Source: Symsagittifera roscoffensis
Lineage: Eukaryota > Xenacoelomorpha > Acoela > Convolutidae
Assembly (NCBI RefSeq): GCF_963678635.1
Contig: NC_087063.1
Location: 60,148,759 to 60,212,758 of the forward strand
Reading direction: 5' to 3'
Length of the DNA: 64,000 nt
Shown here: in pieces, positions 52,001 to 64,000 of the stretch
Numbering within the stretch: the stretch's first letter is position 1
How the letters are laid out: each line of letters begins with the position of its first letter
Notes under the pieces: model-generated
Databases searched by the model: none
What the model was told of the DNA's origin: nothing
Seen by the model: the letters and a program-made list of their open reading frames with translations, nothing else
Translations under genes and position numbers: made by a program

Positions 52001-55000
52001 GGAACGAATGGCGGATTCTAATGGCAGCCCCCAATCGGGAGTTGGAGCCATCGAACCTGAGGCTTCGCAAGTCAGAATTGGCGGCGGCATGGGCGGACAT
52101 ATCTCATGCACTGAGGGGCTTTTATGGACTAGCCGACATCCTGATCGTATTAGACGAGGTGCTCTTGCTAGAAATATCGAACTTTGCCAGGCAACTTAAG
52201 TTCAGCCCAGTCATCGGGGACGATCACCCGGCGATAAGCCAATTGACGGCCAGCTTGTGGTTTCGGAGCATGGAGGTGAAGATCACAAATTCCACCAGCA
52301 AGTCCAGAGGTCCGAGTAACGAGAGAAGAAATGTGGCCGAGACGGAAAAGCAATTAGAGTCGATGAAATATCGCTTGACGCAAGAGAATGGCTGGTGGCC
52401 ATTTTTGACACCAAGGCTGGAGAACGCCACGAATAAGACGAGGGAGGAAGCACCACCCCTCGTGAAACAAGTCTGGAGTTTTCTAGAGAAACAACTGGAG
52501 CTGGCCGAAGTAAGAGACATGACGGTGGCTAGATTTGTCTCGGCCGCCAATGAAGTGACGATTGGAGGGTTCTGGAGAGAGCACGCCAAGGGTGAGCTGA
52601 GGACTAGGAGGGAGCTTGAGTCCTTGCTGGGAGAAGGAATTCATGGCAGGAATGTTCGGCACCACGGCGACTATCTTTGGAGCCTTCGTGCAGGAGATAC
52701 TGGGCATGTCCATCAGCCTGCTCTTGGCTTTGTATCTGGTCTACCCCAGATACTTGTTCAACATGGGCCCAGCATACATGTTTAGTCGAGGAGTAGAGAC
52801 ACTTCGAGTTGATGGGTATCTGGCACTGTTACTCTTGACCCATGGGGAATTGGTGTCGTTTCATCGATTGATGGAATATGGAGAGCCTCTGTCTATGGGG
52901 AGAGTCCACTCGAGCATTGAAACCTACTCCTACAAGTGTGCCGCAGGGTTGAAGACGTTGTTAGTGCAATACCTCATGATGCAGAATCGGCACATGACGG
53001 GTGAAGATGAGAATCCAACCTCGAGAGAAGAATGGAAGAAGATGAATGGAGGGATGCCTCTGTTGACGGACCTATGCCTGGCAATGAGGTCGGACCCGAT
53101 GGGGATAATCCGGGGTCTAGAGGAGGTGGTGACCTGCATTTATGGTCCAGCAGTGACGTACGCATTCCCAGATCCCCTGGTGACAACGTATCGTCACTCT
53201 GTGACGCACTTGAGTCTTATCAGCATACTGGATGGGACGGCGCTCAATTGGTGTCAGCAGGAGGTGCTCAGAGCGCGAATGAGCAACACGGTACTCTTTG
53301 GAAAAGTGAAAGATGCCGAGCTGATAGTGTACAACTTCAGGGGGCAACTGCAATGTAGAATGAGAGGCAAGCGAGAGGGCCCCATCGAAACGTATCCCAA
53401 GTTTTGGAACTTGAACCCATTGACGGCAGACGGACGAGAGATCTTGAGGATTCCTGCTTGGAAGGAATGCTTTGCACTGGTCAAGAGGGAGCTGGAGGCC
53501 ATAATGGAGAAAGAAATCCTTCCAGCCGCCATGCCTGAGTTCCCGATAGTCAGGAGGATGACCTTGGGAATGAACAGTCCCTTGGTAGTTCCCTCCATAA
53601 TGGCGAGGATGACGACGGAGGAAATGCAGAAGTATTTCACTGATGGCTGGGACCCCCTGTTCATCGGCTACACGGCGGCGGTCTACTTCCATACTAGCGA
53701 GACGAAGATAAATTCGTGGACGACGCAAGCGAAAAAGATGAGAGGTTCGCAGCCTCCCGGATATGAGGTGCGGAAGGTCTTGAGAGCTCTTGAGCAGGAG
53801 GGACTAGAGAACATGCTACCAATATGGGATGATGGCAGGATGATCATGATGGAGGGGCACGTCGCATTGGTGGACGACATGAAATTTGCAACAAGAAAGT
53901 ACAGGGCACCCTATGGCTTAGAACAGGTGGAGATGAGACAGGAGGGAAAAGAACTAGATGCAGCAGGCCAGCTGCACGTAGCCCTGACGGAATACAAAAA
54001 ATTGGACCCTGCGACACCATCACCACTGTCAGTGGACACGCCTGGAGACAAGAGGAGTGGACCCGTGGAGGACCGGTTCAAAAGAATTCTCGAGAGGAGG
54101 AGAAATGAGTCAGAAGAAGAGAGTATGGATGAAACTCTCAGTGAAGCCGGTGAGGACATGGAAGTGGGGAATACGCCTGAACCAGGACCATCAGGGGAGG
54201 AGCTCACCACTCAAGAGCTGTTGAAAGACTTGAGCGAGGAGAATTGGGCAGATACTGCCACTCCACCTCTGACTCCGTCCCCCCGGAAGAATCTGGAATT
54301 GCCATTGGCAAGTGAGACCTCCAATATGGGGATGATACTCTTGAGCTCGGAGGAAAGGGAGAAGAACACTTTCGAAGGGAACAGGGACATATTCCTGGGG
54401 TCCCTGAAGGACGATGCTTGGCAGGAGTTCTTAAAAGAATTCAATCAAGAAGTGGACAGCGAGACGACGCTGGACAAATTCAACGAAGAACTGTGGGACA
54501 CAGTCGTAAGGTTTGGAGAACCGCTTCTGATAGGAACGGGCCTGGATGAGAAGGCGAGAAAAGAGCTGCTGAGCAAGCTGGTAGAGCTGAGGAATTCACG
54601 ATCGAAGACTAGAGAAGAAAAATGTGAGGACAGCTCTACTCTGAAACAAAAAACTGTAGATAAAATAGTTGATGATATAGAAATGGATAAGGTTGGGACT
54701 AGTAATATGATTAAAAGTACTAATATCCTTAAGGCTCGAGCAGGGGGGAGGCAAGAGTTGGAAGGATTGGAGGTAGACAGAGAGGTCGAATCAGTGATGA
54801 TAGCCACAACACCCTCAAGCAGAGATGTGAAGACTCGCAAGAGGAAGAGAGAAGTGGAGGGATTGGGTAGTCCTTCAGTGGATGCTGTTTCGGAAGGAAA
54901 CTTGATAGAGACGGCGCCCATGGTTTTGGCTCGATGCAAGACGGCGGCATACAAGAGCAGCTCGGAGCTCAGAAGACCACTCGAAGTAGAGAGGGAAATA

Positions 55001-57941
55001 GAGGCTTCCACCAGTTCGACATCGGAGGAAGACTTCAAGCCTCAGAAGATAAACGTAAAGAGAGGTTTAACGAACGGACAGACATAGGAAGTGGATGTCG
55101 GCAAAGAATGGATCTCGAAGGCACACCAGGCCACGGGCAAGCAAGTGACGAGTGATCCATTGGAGAGGAACAAGACGAGGAACACCTCCCGGACGTGGTG
55201 GGTGGCCCTTGAGACATTGAAGGAAATGGAGGACTGCTTGAAGAAGTTGGACAGTGGAGTAGCTCGCAAGCGACGCAATTGGGCCACCGGTTGATAAAAT
55301 AGAAATGGCGAATCAGCTGAAGAGGTCCTGGCAGAACTTGTTGAAGGATCATTTTGAAGAGGCAATGAGGACACCCTCATCAGCACCGCCATTGATGGCG
55401 AATCCTTTCGTTAGAACCGCAGGACAATTAATGTTCACCTGGAGTCTGGTGGGAATAGAGTTGGAGACATTGACCTCGCATGACAGGCTGAAGTTGGGAA
55501 GCAAGAAGCTAGATGTGTATCAAGCACTGATGCAACACGTGGCCAGGGACAATTCAGGCTTGAGCCTGGCTAAGAGGAAGGATGCCACATGTTTCTTGAG
55601 ATGGATAATGTCGATGATGTCTGATAGTACCATCTTGGCATGCCACCAGAGAGCAAGCGGAGGTAAAACCATGGAAAAAAGGGTCTCAACGATCATCTTG
55701 AATGTGTATCAGAGTACAGGAATAGAAAAGGAAGATGGTTCCAGACTATCCCTAGAGAACCACAGAAAGCTAGACGAGGTACGGAGATTTTATAATAAGA
55801 AGTTCGAAGAAGAGCATGATGTTCACCGTAACCTGGCCTCGTCAGAGCAGTACTCGAGACTCGGCGAGAAGGGGGAATACCAACACGTGTCGGGAGTGAT
55901 GGGGATAGCCTACAACCCCTTCTTAGACTCAGAAACTGGAGGCGCTCACAGGAACCACGTGGTAGCGGAGCTACTGAAGTTTTGGACAGAAAGAATAGTG
56001 GAAATAGACGCGGTGGAGAAAAAGGGGCCGAGCCTGGGCCTGATTCTTGAGAAAACACCAGAGGTGGTAAGCATACCGCGCTCGAACAAGAGAGTTGAAG
56101 TGAACATGGGCGATGGAAATGGCTTGTTAATCACGAACTTGGGAGTGGTATGGAAGCTACTAAGACCCTCCTGGTGTCCACATCCCCACGCGAGTCTGAT
56201 CGAGGAAACCACCGAGCGAGTGAGGTTAGCACCAACGGAAGATGAAGATCTGGCAAAGTTGAGTGTGTTGCACAAGCTAATCTCACCTCAGATGCAGGAG
56301 TCAGGCGAAAAGACGAGCAAGCTCGGGTCAGCAAAGAAGATGGAGCCGGGTAGCTGTCTGGATTCGACGTGTGGGAAAGGAGAGCACACCTGCGATGGAC
56401 GGTCATGTGTCAGGATACTGTCCTTTCAAAAAGAAGACCTGGTCGCTTGGTTTGAAGACATCACGGAAAGGGAGAAAAGTGAAGTGCAAATAGTTGCGGA
56501 GTGTTACGCGAGAACTACGGTGAATATAGCGACAGCTCTCGGATTCTTCTCAAGAATGTGTAGTCTGCATTCACTGGAGAGGCTAGAGTCTGAACACCAT
56601 TTAGTGACGGCGTTAAGCGTGGAATCATGGCCTGGAGTGTTGCAGGTGACTCAAAAACATATCCGGAGCTGGAAGGTTGGTCTCGAGGCAGAAATGGGGT
56701 TTCCCATGAGCGAAGCTTATGGCCTGCCATTGAACGCAAAATCCCTGATAGGGTCAATGATGGCCAATTTGTGCGGAAGCCACTACCCACTGCACATGGC
56801 GATGGTGGAAGCATCCAGCCAGAGAATATTGGTGGACAAGGCCTTCTCAGTGCCCAAGTGCGTGAGGTTGGCTCGGGTATCGCATCACTCGCACAAGTTG
56901 TTGAGGAAAATCAGAGGGACAGTACCGAAAGAATTGAGAGAAGACTTGAGTGAAATCTGGGGAGAAGAGCTTTTGAAGTTGGAAAGTGAGAACACAAGCG
57001 ATCACGAGAGACAAAACGTGATCGGAAAACCTGTGGGGGGTACTCCAAACATGGGAGAGAACGACACGATGCATGAGAAAATGATGGAACTTGAGCCTCT
57101 CTTGAAAGCCTCGGCGGAGCGTAACCTCAGGAGCATTGAGATCACCCATGGAGAATGCCCATGCCACTGTTTGGCACAAACGGTGTGGTATCCAGATCAC
57201 AAGAACCTTTGCCTGGTGTGGGATATAGAAGAAATTCGGTCGATCGGACTACCGGATCACCGGCAGAAGGTGACGGTCTTAGTAGTGAGTACGATGCTGG
57301 CTCTGAGATGGATAGAAGAGAATATAACGAAGTATCGGGAGGCGACGACGCCAACGGCTGAATCAATATATGCGATAGACTACAGCAGGAGACCCGAGTT
57401 GTTTGAGACTGCGTTTAAAGTATTCGCCATACCAACGGAAGTCAGACACGTATGGAGCCGTTTGAGGTACTTTCCATGGTTTCGGGCGACACTGACGTCT
57501 TGGTTGTACATGACAACGAAAGATCACATGAGAAAGCATCAAAAGGAGTATCGACAGTTCCAGGCCGAGATTGGGCCGGAAGCTTTCAAGAGACCCCTGT
57601 TAACCCATCGAAATGCGATCACGACAAGATGGAAGAGAGTGGGTAAAATTTCTAGAGATAATACCAAAGCGAGGGAATCAATACTAGAGGAAGACATGGC
57701 GAAGAACGTGAGCTTGAGCCTACACAACTCCTTTTGTTTGAACCGGGAATCTAGGGTGAAGGCACTACCCAACCAGGCGAAGAGGTTGCAGGAGCAAAGA
57801 GAATGGATGCGATCCTATGAACAGCTGAAGGCTTGGGAGGAGATCGTGATTAGCTCCGATGATGAAGAAGAACTGTTGAGGCAGTTTGCCATATCCAGTA
57901 CTTCAGGAGACGGCACCTCCAAGGCGAAGAGTGCGAAATGA
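49088..57941 (+). pseudogene. Element B giant second ORF (SGNH hydrolase protein), broken
   Basis: Homologous along its length to the element A second protein. It starts at ATG 49088. The N-terminal coiled coil (~145-240) is longer than in A. The SGNH domain has GDSLVRVL (~50330), GTND (~50478) and DGIHFD (~50767). The degenerate second SGNH-like part (VIVAGSDFEGTS, FAGMNDHLH) ends at a frameshift at ~51785. Further breaks are a frameshift at ~52640, a TAG at 55085-55087 and a frameshift at ~55285. Open pieces are 49088-51802, 51853-52785, 52616-55087 and 55305-57941. The last keeps the Cys/His cluster (C-x4-C..H-x-C-x4-C), AFSVPKCVRLAR and HGECPCHCL. Hydrophobic stretches near 52700-52850 may be membrane-associated, but A is less hydrophobic there. 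Confidence 0.9.
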
Positions 57942-58354
57942 GCGGATGGCTCGAATGGATCTTGAGTCTTGAGAGGGAAAGGGGGCTTGAGTGTGGATCC
58001 GGGTGAAACCTGGGTTCACGAAAAAGAAATTTTAACGAAACAGATATTGTTATTAATATGCTATATCTATTATATAAATCAAAATGCTGCATGACAATTT
58101 CCTAATTGAATGGGACAAAAGAAATTTTAAATAATTGGCTTGAAAAGCGAGAATTCATAGGTGCAGGTGTGTGCAGATATTGATTGCTGTTTAGCGATAG
58201 TGTGAAAATTTTACATGGCTGTGAATTTTGGGGTGTAGATAAGCTTAAGTCTGCTGCAAACTTCTGTAAATGACCACTGGCACTGTACCTTGAGCAACAC
58301 TCGGTTTTCTGGGACTCACTGGCAGACGACAGCACGCGATGAGGACATCGATCT
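57942..58354 (+). other. Element B 3' untranslated region
   Basis: No gene is seen between the second ORF and the polypurine tract. Confidence 0.55.
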
Positions 58355-58369
58355 TGAGTCCGGGGAGTA
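58355..58369 (+). promoter_or_regulatory. Polypurine tract of element B
   Basis: GAGTCCGGGGAGTA directly precedes the TG of the 3' LTR and shares its core with A and D. Confidence 0.8.
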
Positions 58370-59272
58370 TGTGCCAGTCGGTCATATTTGGAAGTTTGAC
58401 CTTGAGAGAAGCAAAAAACACTTGATTTTGGAGAGAAATTTAATTTTTCAAAAATTCGAATTGAGCCTGTCATGCACGATTTTCTCGCGATAACTGAAAG
58501 TCAAAAAAGAGAAGTCAGAACAATCGAGTGACAATCGCGGGAAAGTTGCAAGATAAATCAGGAGGAAATTGCCATTCGCAATTTCCGAGACAATAATAAT
58601 CTAGAGTAGACCTGTTTATTTGAAATAGAAGACAGAGTGTTCCTGAGAACTGGACAATTATCCAACTGGTCAACTATTCGAACTGGACCAGAGTGAACCT
58701 TCGGTGGAAAGGTGGACAGCTAGAGTGTCCCAATGGTCCACATAAAACTGCATTCTAGAGTACAAACTTATTCCTGTTGTTGAAACTGACAAACATTAAA
58801 CTCATTTATTTACACTATTTAATTCTTGAGTTGCTTACCGACTTAATTACTCCCAATTCTTGAGCGTGCTACAATGTGAGTACCAATTTAAATTTCTAGA
58901 GTGTGTTTTATAATTGTTATGTTGAGGTAAGGCGAGTTTTAGGTTGATCCATCTGAAATGGATCAAAGTTCCACTGTCTAATAAAAAGTAACTTAACGGA
59001 TTGTTCCGACCCGGTTTTTAACGGCGTTCATGTATTTTGGGTATCTAGAGACCTAAGTATGGGGACGTTATTAATTCTAGAGTGGGGGGATATTTTGGTA
59101 GTAGCCTTTAAGCTGTAACGGGTCGTAGTCTCATGTCACAAGCGAACCGAATTGGCTCCGACTGATTTGAGGTAGAAAAACACAAGAGATAGTGTCCCTG
59201 ACTCTTGAGCCAATGGTTATAGGGCCTATTCTTCTTAAGCCTCATGTGTGACTACAGTAGACGAATGTTACA
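58370..59272 (+). repeat. Element B 3' LTR
   Basis: 903 bp, about 98-99% identical to the 5' LTR by eye. It ends CGAATGTTACA like element A in its sense orientation. Confidence 0.93.
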
Positions 59273-59941
59273 AGGACACGAGTAGAGCTGTCTTATCCCG
59301 AAATAGGAGGAGAGACGATAAATAGAAGAAAGAACGACTATTCGGAACAAACTAGAGTGAACCTTCAATGGAAAGGTGGACAGCTTGAGTGTCCCAATGG
59401 TTCAAACAAAAACTCAAATTCTAGAGTCGGAATTTACTTCGATTACCAAAACTGACCAGTATTAAACTTATTTAGTTATATTACCTAATTCTTGACTTGC
59501 TTACCAATTTAATTACTCCTTGTGCTCGAGTACATCGACTTGTGAGTTCCCAATTTAAATTTCTCGAGTGTGTTTTATGATTGTTATGTTGAGATAAGGC
59601 GAGTTTTAGGTTGATCCATCTGAAATGGATCAAAGTTCCACTGTCCAATAAAAAGTAACTTAACGGATTGTTCCGACCCTGTTTTTAACGGCGTTCGCGT
59701 ATTTTGGGTATTTTGAGACCTAAGTATGGGGACGTTCTTATTTTCTAGAGTGGGGGGATATTTTGGTAGTAGCCTTCAAGCTGTAGCGGGTTTTAGTCTC
59801 ATGTCGCAAGCGAACCGAACTGGCTCCGACCGTTCTTGAGGTAGAAAAACACAAGAGATAGTGTCCCTGACCCTTGAGCCAGTGGTTATAGGGCCTATTT
59901 TTCTTAAGCCTCATATGTGACTGCAGTAGGCGACTGTTACA
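59273..59941 (+). mobile_element. Element C 5' LTR, second part
   Basis: It continues the LTR started at 36969-37199 and ends CGACTGTTACA. It is more diverged from B than B's LTRs are from each other. Confidence 0.88.
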
Positions 59942-60377
59942 TAGTGTTTTTACGACATCATGACTACGGAGTCGAACCCACTTGACACAGCTCCGGGCTG
60001 CATGCCCATTCTAGAGTACCGGTGGTACGGTTCAGCGGGAACATGTAAGCTTTCCGGTTGTACCGTGATAGCTTTTTAAGAAAACTTGAGAAAACTTCCT
60101 GGTATGCTCTCCAAACGAGGCCTAGCTAACCGAGTAAGGGGGGGAACTAGGGAAACAAAAACAAGAAAAAAGTATAGAAAAAGGAACAAAAACCATAAAA
60201 CGAAAAGACAGTGACTTTGATACCAGATCATTTGGATCAAACCTTTATATTAATTAAATAGTATACCCATACTGTTTTATAAGACAGATCGTTTCGATCA
60301 ATCTAGCAATTTAAACCAGTGACTCTGAAAAAGTGCCCGAGTGGGGGCGTTGTTAAGGGTTTTCAGACAGATTGCAA

Positions 60378-60580
60378 CCTAGCCGGACCACTAGGAGACT
60401 TGACCGGAAGAGGTGACCAGTCGAGTGGGAAAGTGGTTCACAAGGATCGAACCGGACCACTGGGAGACTTGACTGGAAAGGTTGACCAGTCGTTTGGGAA
60501 AGTGGTTCACAAGGATCGAAACGGACCACTAGGAGACTTGACTGGAAGAGGTGACCAGCCAAATGGGAAAGTGTGCTGCT
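60378..60580 (+). repeat. Three ~69-bp repeats in C leader
   Basis: Units start near 60378, 60451 and 60520 with the core GACCACTAGGAGACTTGAC and later GGGAAAGTG. B has one remnant. Confidence 0.8.
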
Positions 60581-61435
60581 GTCAAGTACAGAACAGAGAC
60601 AACCAGCACAGGATCACCACAAGAGGATGCACAGGGGTGTTCTCAAGTTGGGCAACGGGTATCGTTAGAATCCACATTACATAATAGGAAATAAGTGTAA
60701 AATTGGATAAGCGGAGTCCCATTGTTTTGAGGAAGTTTTTGCACAAGCAGGCCTGGAAACAGGTCTACGGTTTTCTCTCGAGAGGTTTAGCACCCGGCGC
60801 TTAAGGGATTTTTTCGGCTTAAGAGGGGGGCTAAAGAGGGGGGGGGTTAGAAGGGGGGCTGGTTAGGTTAGAGGTTAGCGGTTATAAATTGTAAAAAGGG
60901 GGGACATTAGAGTAACTAATAGCTCGGCATCGTCGACTTAGTTACATTCGATATTTACACGCGTTGGTTACAGGAAGCGGATATCCAAAATTAGAATCAG
61001 GTTAAGGTAGGTACCCTGGTCGGATCGGTAGGGGGAACGGACATAGACAGTTTTTGTGATACCCCATAAGATCGCTAGCAGGGGGGAGGAAAACGCGTGG
61101 CAATCGGGTACCAGACATTTTTTCGGACAGAGATTGACATTGGTCAACCTTGAATTTCAGGAGAATTCATCCATCTGTTTTTGAAATTTTTCCAGTTTAA
61201 ATTTTTTACGTTTTGGTGAAAATTTGTTGTTGGTATTTTAACGAACAGGTGATCACAAGATGCCTGCGGGGAATTTAGGGTTTCAAATACAGGGGGATCA
61301 GTATTTGGGTTTTGACCAGTAAGATAGGGATTTTGGGAAAATTTTTACAAGAGCTCAAGTGGTGGTAATAGGTACAATGGTTCAATAGTCCCTACAACGA
61401 AGAAGAAGAGACCAGATATCCAGACACTCAGTGAC

Positions 61436-62045
61436 GAGTCTTGGGACAGTACCGAAGAAGTCTTGGGACATTGCAGTCTGGGGACAGTCTTGGAGCAACA
61501 CGGTCTTGGGACAGTCACGGGACAGAGCAGTCTTGGGACAGTGCAGCCTTGGGACAGTCTTGGACCAGAGCAGTCTTGGTACGAAACAGTCTTGGGACAG
61601 TGGTCTTGGGACATTGGTCTTGGGACATTGGTCTTGGGCCATTGGTCTTGGGACGTTAGTCTTGGGACGTTAGTCTTGGGACATTGGTCTTGGGTAATTG
61701 GTCTTGGGCCATTGGTCTTGGGACATTGGTCTTAGGACATTGGTCATGGGACATTGGTCTTGGGACAGTGGTCTTGGGACATTGGTCTTGGGACATTGGT
61801 CTTGGGACATTAGTCTTGGGACAGTGGTCTTGGGATATTGGTCTTGGGCCATTGGTCTTGGGACATTAGTCTTGGGACAATAGTCTTGGGACGTTGGTAT
61901 TGGGCCATTGGTCTTGGGACGTTAGTCTTGGGACATTGGCCTTGGGACAATAGTCTTGGGTCGTTGGTCTTGGGCCATTGGTCTTGGGACGTTAGTCTTG
62001 GGACGTTGGTCTTGGGACATTGGTCTTGGGACACTAGTCTGGGGA
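61436..62045 (+). repeat. 14-bp minisatellite in element C leader
   Basis: The unit is CTTGGGACATTGGT, a variant of the B unit, with GCCATTGGT and GACGTTAGT subtypes. It lies in the same position before gag as in B. Confidence 0.92.
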
Positions 62046-62302
62046 TACTAACAAGAAGCACTGGGACAACACTGAATAATAGGAAGGGGGCACAAAAAGA
62101 GTACTAAGTCAGGTTGAAGTAACCAATTGTAAGATCATATTCCCTATCCTATCCTAACACATAAAATCTTCAGGAGCTTAAGAAAAGTTGTTTTCAGCAA
62201 ATTGTCGATTTCTTTTTAGAAAATTTTTTTATTTAAAGAGGTTTTAACTTTAGAGTAGAATTTTGTAGGTAGTAATACTGTAAATAGTAACAATTGTAAA
62301 TA

Positions 62303-64000
62303 ATGAGGCGGAGCAGAGTACCGGTAGCTGAGAAGAGATCTACCGAAGCGAAGACCAAGTATAACTCGTCGCTACGTAAAAAACATCAATGGGTCCGAAG
62401 ATAACAAAGAAGAACTTTTCAGTTAGTATGGTCAGCACGAGGAGTACCACGGAGAACAAAGCAAAAGAGGGCATAGAAGAGGAACGAGTAGAACCCACCA
62501 TCGAGATTGATCTAGAGACACCTGATCAAAGTGTGGATGAAGCAGGAAAGAAGACGACAGAGTCAACTCCAATGCCTAATGCGGAAGAACCCAACCCGAA
62601 TCCCATAGAGTTCTCACCGATAGACAACGCGGAAGATACAACAGGCAACACGCAAGGAACAGTGAAGGATGAGTCTCAAAAGAGAACGTCTTTTACTGAA
62701 AGATTAGCAATGATGGTCGGAATGAGATCGAAGGACGCAGCAGTGGAGGAGACGAAGGTTGAGAAAAGCAAAACATTCGGAACAGTATCCACGAGAACGA
62801 CAGAGACGGACCAGAACGAGGGTCAGAGAAAATCGGGACCAACAATCAACTACAGGACAACAACGGACCATGGAACGACAACTCTTGAGTTAAGCGACTT
62901 GATGGCGAAACTAGATCAGATAGATGAGAAACTGAAGCACAGCGAAGAGGATAGAAATATGATAAAGAAAGAAATGAGACACAACAAACATGAGTACTTG
63001 GACAACTATTTCCATCTAGCGAGAGCGACGGAGGAAAAGCTTCAGAAGATGTCTGACAAAATAGAAACCACTGATGAAGAGCGAGAGAAGAACATCAGAA
63101 AGGACATGCAGGAAATGAAGCAGCGATATGACGCAGTGAATTGCCAGTTAGGGAGTTTGGAAACGAGAATGGATACGATGAGTAGGCTGAGAGCTCAAGT
63201 GCAATACAGACAGGCTGAGAGCTCAAGTGCAATACAGACAAAGCTAGACGATATTCTTAGGAATTCAACACAACAAGACAGGCCAGCTGCAGAGAGGACA
63301 CAAGGTAATAGAGTGGGTTTCGTGGAGCCTCAAAGGAACAAACGACAGTCAACACCGTTACCAGCAACCCGGGAGGCCGCGATTATGGCACCGGTGGGGG
63401 CAGGGCCATTATAAAGAATGAAACAGTGAACACAACCAGTGGTCCAGGGGACTCCACGACTCACAACAACGTGGGACCGGATGCCATGACTTGGGCAAGC
63501 ACCTGGGAAATGATGAACAGGACGCTAGAAGCCTTCGCCACGAGGAACACCGACTCGAGTGACAGAGGAGGCAACAAATCCAGGAAAACCTTCAAGAAAC
63601 CGAAGGAGTTCAAAGATGATTCAGATGGATGCATTGACACTTGGGTAGAAGTCCTGAGGTTGCACTTAGAACAAGACAATTTGAACGATGAGAGGCAAGC
63701 ATGCACAGCGATACTGAGCAATCTGGAAGGCACGGCATTGAAATGCGTGGTTGCGAAGAAAGAAGAGGAACGCGACGCAGCGGACAAAATCTTTGAAATA
63801 TTGTTAAATAGATTCGGCTCAGGCATGAAGGGTCATCAAGCGATGATGCGATTTGAGAAGAGGAGACAAAAGGACGATGAATCGATTGACAGGTTCCTAG
63901 ATGATCTTGAGAGCTTGAGAAGAAGGAGTGACCCGGAAGAATCTACCAATCGAAGGAACTTCAGTATCGCCTCAAAGTTCATTGATGGGGTGAAGAGTGA
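62303..64000 (+). pseudogene. Element C gag-pol, 5' part, frameshifted, runs off the window
   Basis: The ATG at 62303 matches the B gag start. Reading moves to a second frame near 62375 and to a third near 63400. The longest piece is 62389-63414. It matches B Gag (ETPDQSVDEAG, coiled coil, capsid region with DSDGCIDTW and FGSGMKG) to the window end. Together with the missing primer-binding site, this copy is dead. Confidence 0.88.
63184..63239 (+). repeat. 28-bp tandem duplication in C gag
   Basis: The unit AGGCTGAGAGCTCAAGTGC.. occurs twice in a row (63184-63211 and 63212-63239). B has one copy. It adds RLRAQVQYR-type residues. Confidence 0.85.

Larger units (their letters stand above)
37200..59272 (+). 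mobile_element. Element B: giant Ty3/gypsy element, defective, same architecture as A
   Basis: A 22,073-bp element with 903-bp LTRs, a primer-binding site, a 2.25-kb leader with a minisatellite, gag-pol, a second giant ORF and a polypurine tract. The proteins are homologous to those of A throughout, Gag-Pol more strongly than the second protein. It is defective: an internal deletion and a stop in reverse transcriptase, plus several breaks in the second ORF. The flanks show only AGG on both sides, not a clean 5-bp duplication. Confidence 0.93.
59942..62302 (+). other. Element C leader (5' UTR), primer-binding site missing
   Basis: It aligns with the B leader. The 19 bp that include the primer-binding site are absent between TAGTGTTTTTA and CGACATCA. 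No coding gene is seen. It holds the 69-bp triple repeat and a 14-bp minisatellite. Confidence 0.75.

Noticed and set aside
37200-59272. Clean 5-bp target duplication for element B
   Set aside because: Left flank ATAGG and right flank AGGAC share only AGG. The insertion is supported by the split C LTR instead.

Overview
This is eukaryotic, animal-type DNA. It holds metazoan Ty3/gypsy and CR1-like retroelements, a MYST-family histone acetyltransferase exon with splice signals, and TTTTCAG-type 3' splice sites. A nematode is my best guess, at low confidence. No rRNA, tRNA, CRISPR or prokaryotic operon structure is visible. Almost everything right of base 6963 is mobile DNA nested inside mobile DNA.

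Layout. Bases 1-3872 are eight copies of a ~485-bp unit, arranged as two nearly identical 1,936-bp tetramers. Each unit carries an inverted repeat (six perfect, two with mismatches) made from the chromo-barrel exon of a MOF/Tip60-like (MYST) acetyltransferase, so any transcript would fold into a long hairpin matching that gene. Two non-inverted copies of the exon follow: a broken one at about 4012-4250 and an intact-looking one at 5884-6184, both on the minus strand.

From 6963 to the window end I reconstruct five insertions. (D) An old, minus-strand Ty3 element; its 3' LTR is split into 6963-7238 and 36205-36817. (LINE) A CR1-like LINE on the minus strand (about 7239-36204) inserted into the D LTR. 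(A) A giant minus-strand Ty3 element, 8675-33176 (24,502 bp), inserted into the LINE reverse transcriptase gene with a 5-bp CAGGA target duplication. (C) A second plus-strand element starting at 36969 inside D internal sequence and running off the window. (B) A related 22-kb plus-strand element, 37200-59272, inserted into the 5' LTR of C.

The most unusual system is the giant element family represented by A, B and C. Element A has two intact giant ORFs. The first is a 3,200-residue Gag-Pol (capsid region, two zinc knuckles, DTG protease, YVDD reverse transcriptase, RNase H, integrase) that ends in a macro-type (ADP-ribose-binding) domain. The second is a 2,981-residue protein in the env position, containing a coiled coil, a complete SGNH/GDSL hydrolase domain, a second degenerate SGNH-like region and a long conserved C-terminal part that I cannot assign. 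It does not look like an envelope protein. Element A's LTRs differ at one of 919 positions by eye, so it inserted recently and may be active. Element B encodes the same two proteins, diverged and broken. The families share a primer-binding site, a polypurine tract, a 40-nt identical block inside pol that looks like a central polypurine tract, and long leaders packed with short repeats.

The LINE has its own notable feature. ORF1 and ORF2 lie in one frame, separated only by the stop context TGA CTAG, the known efficient readthrough motif.
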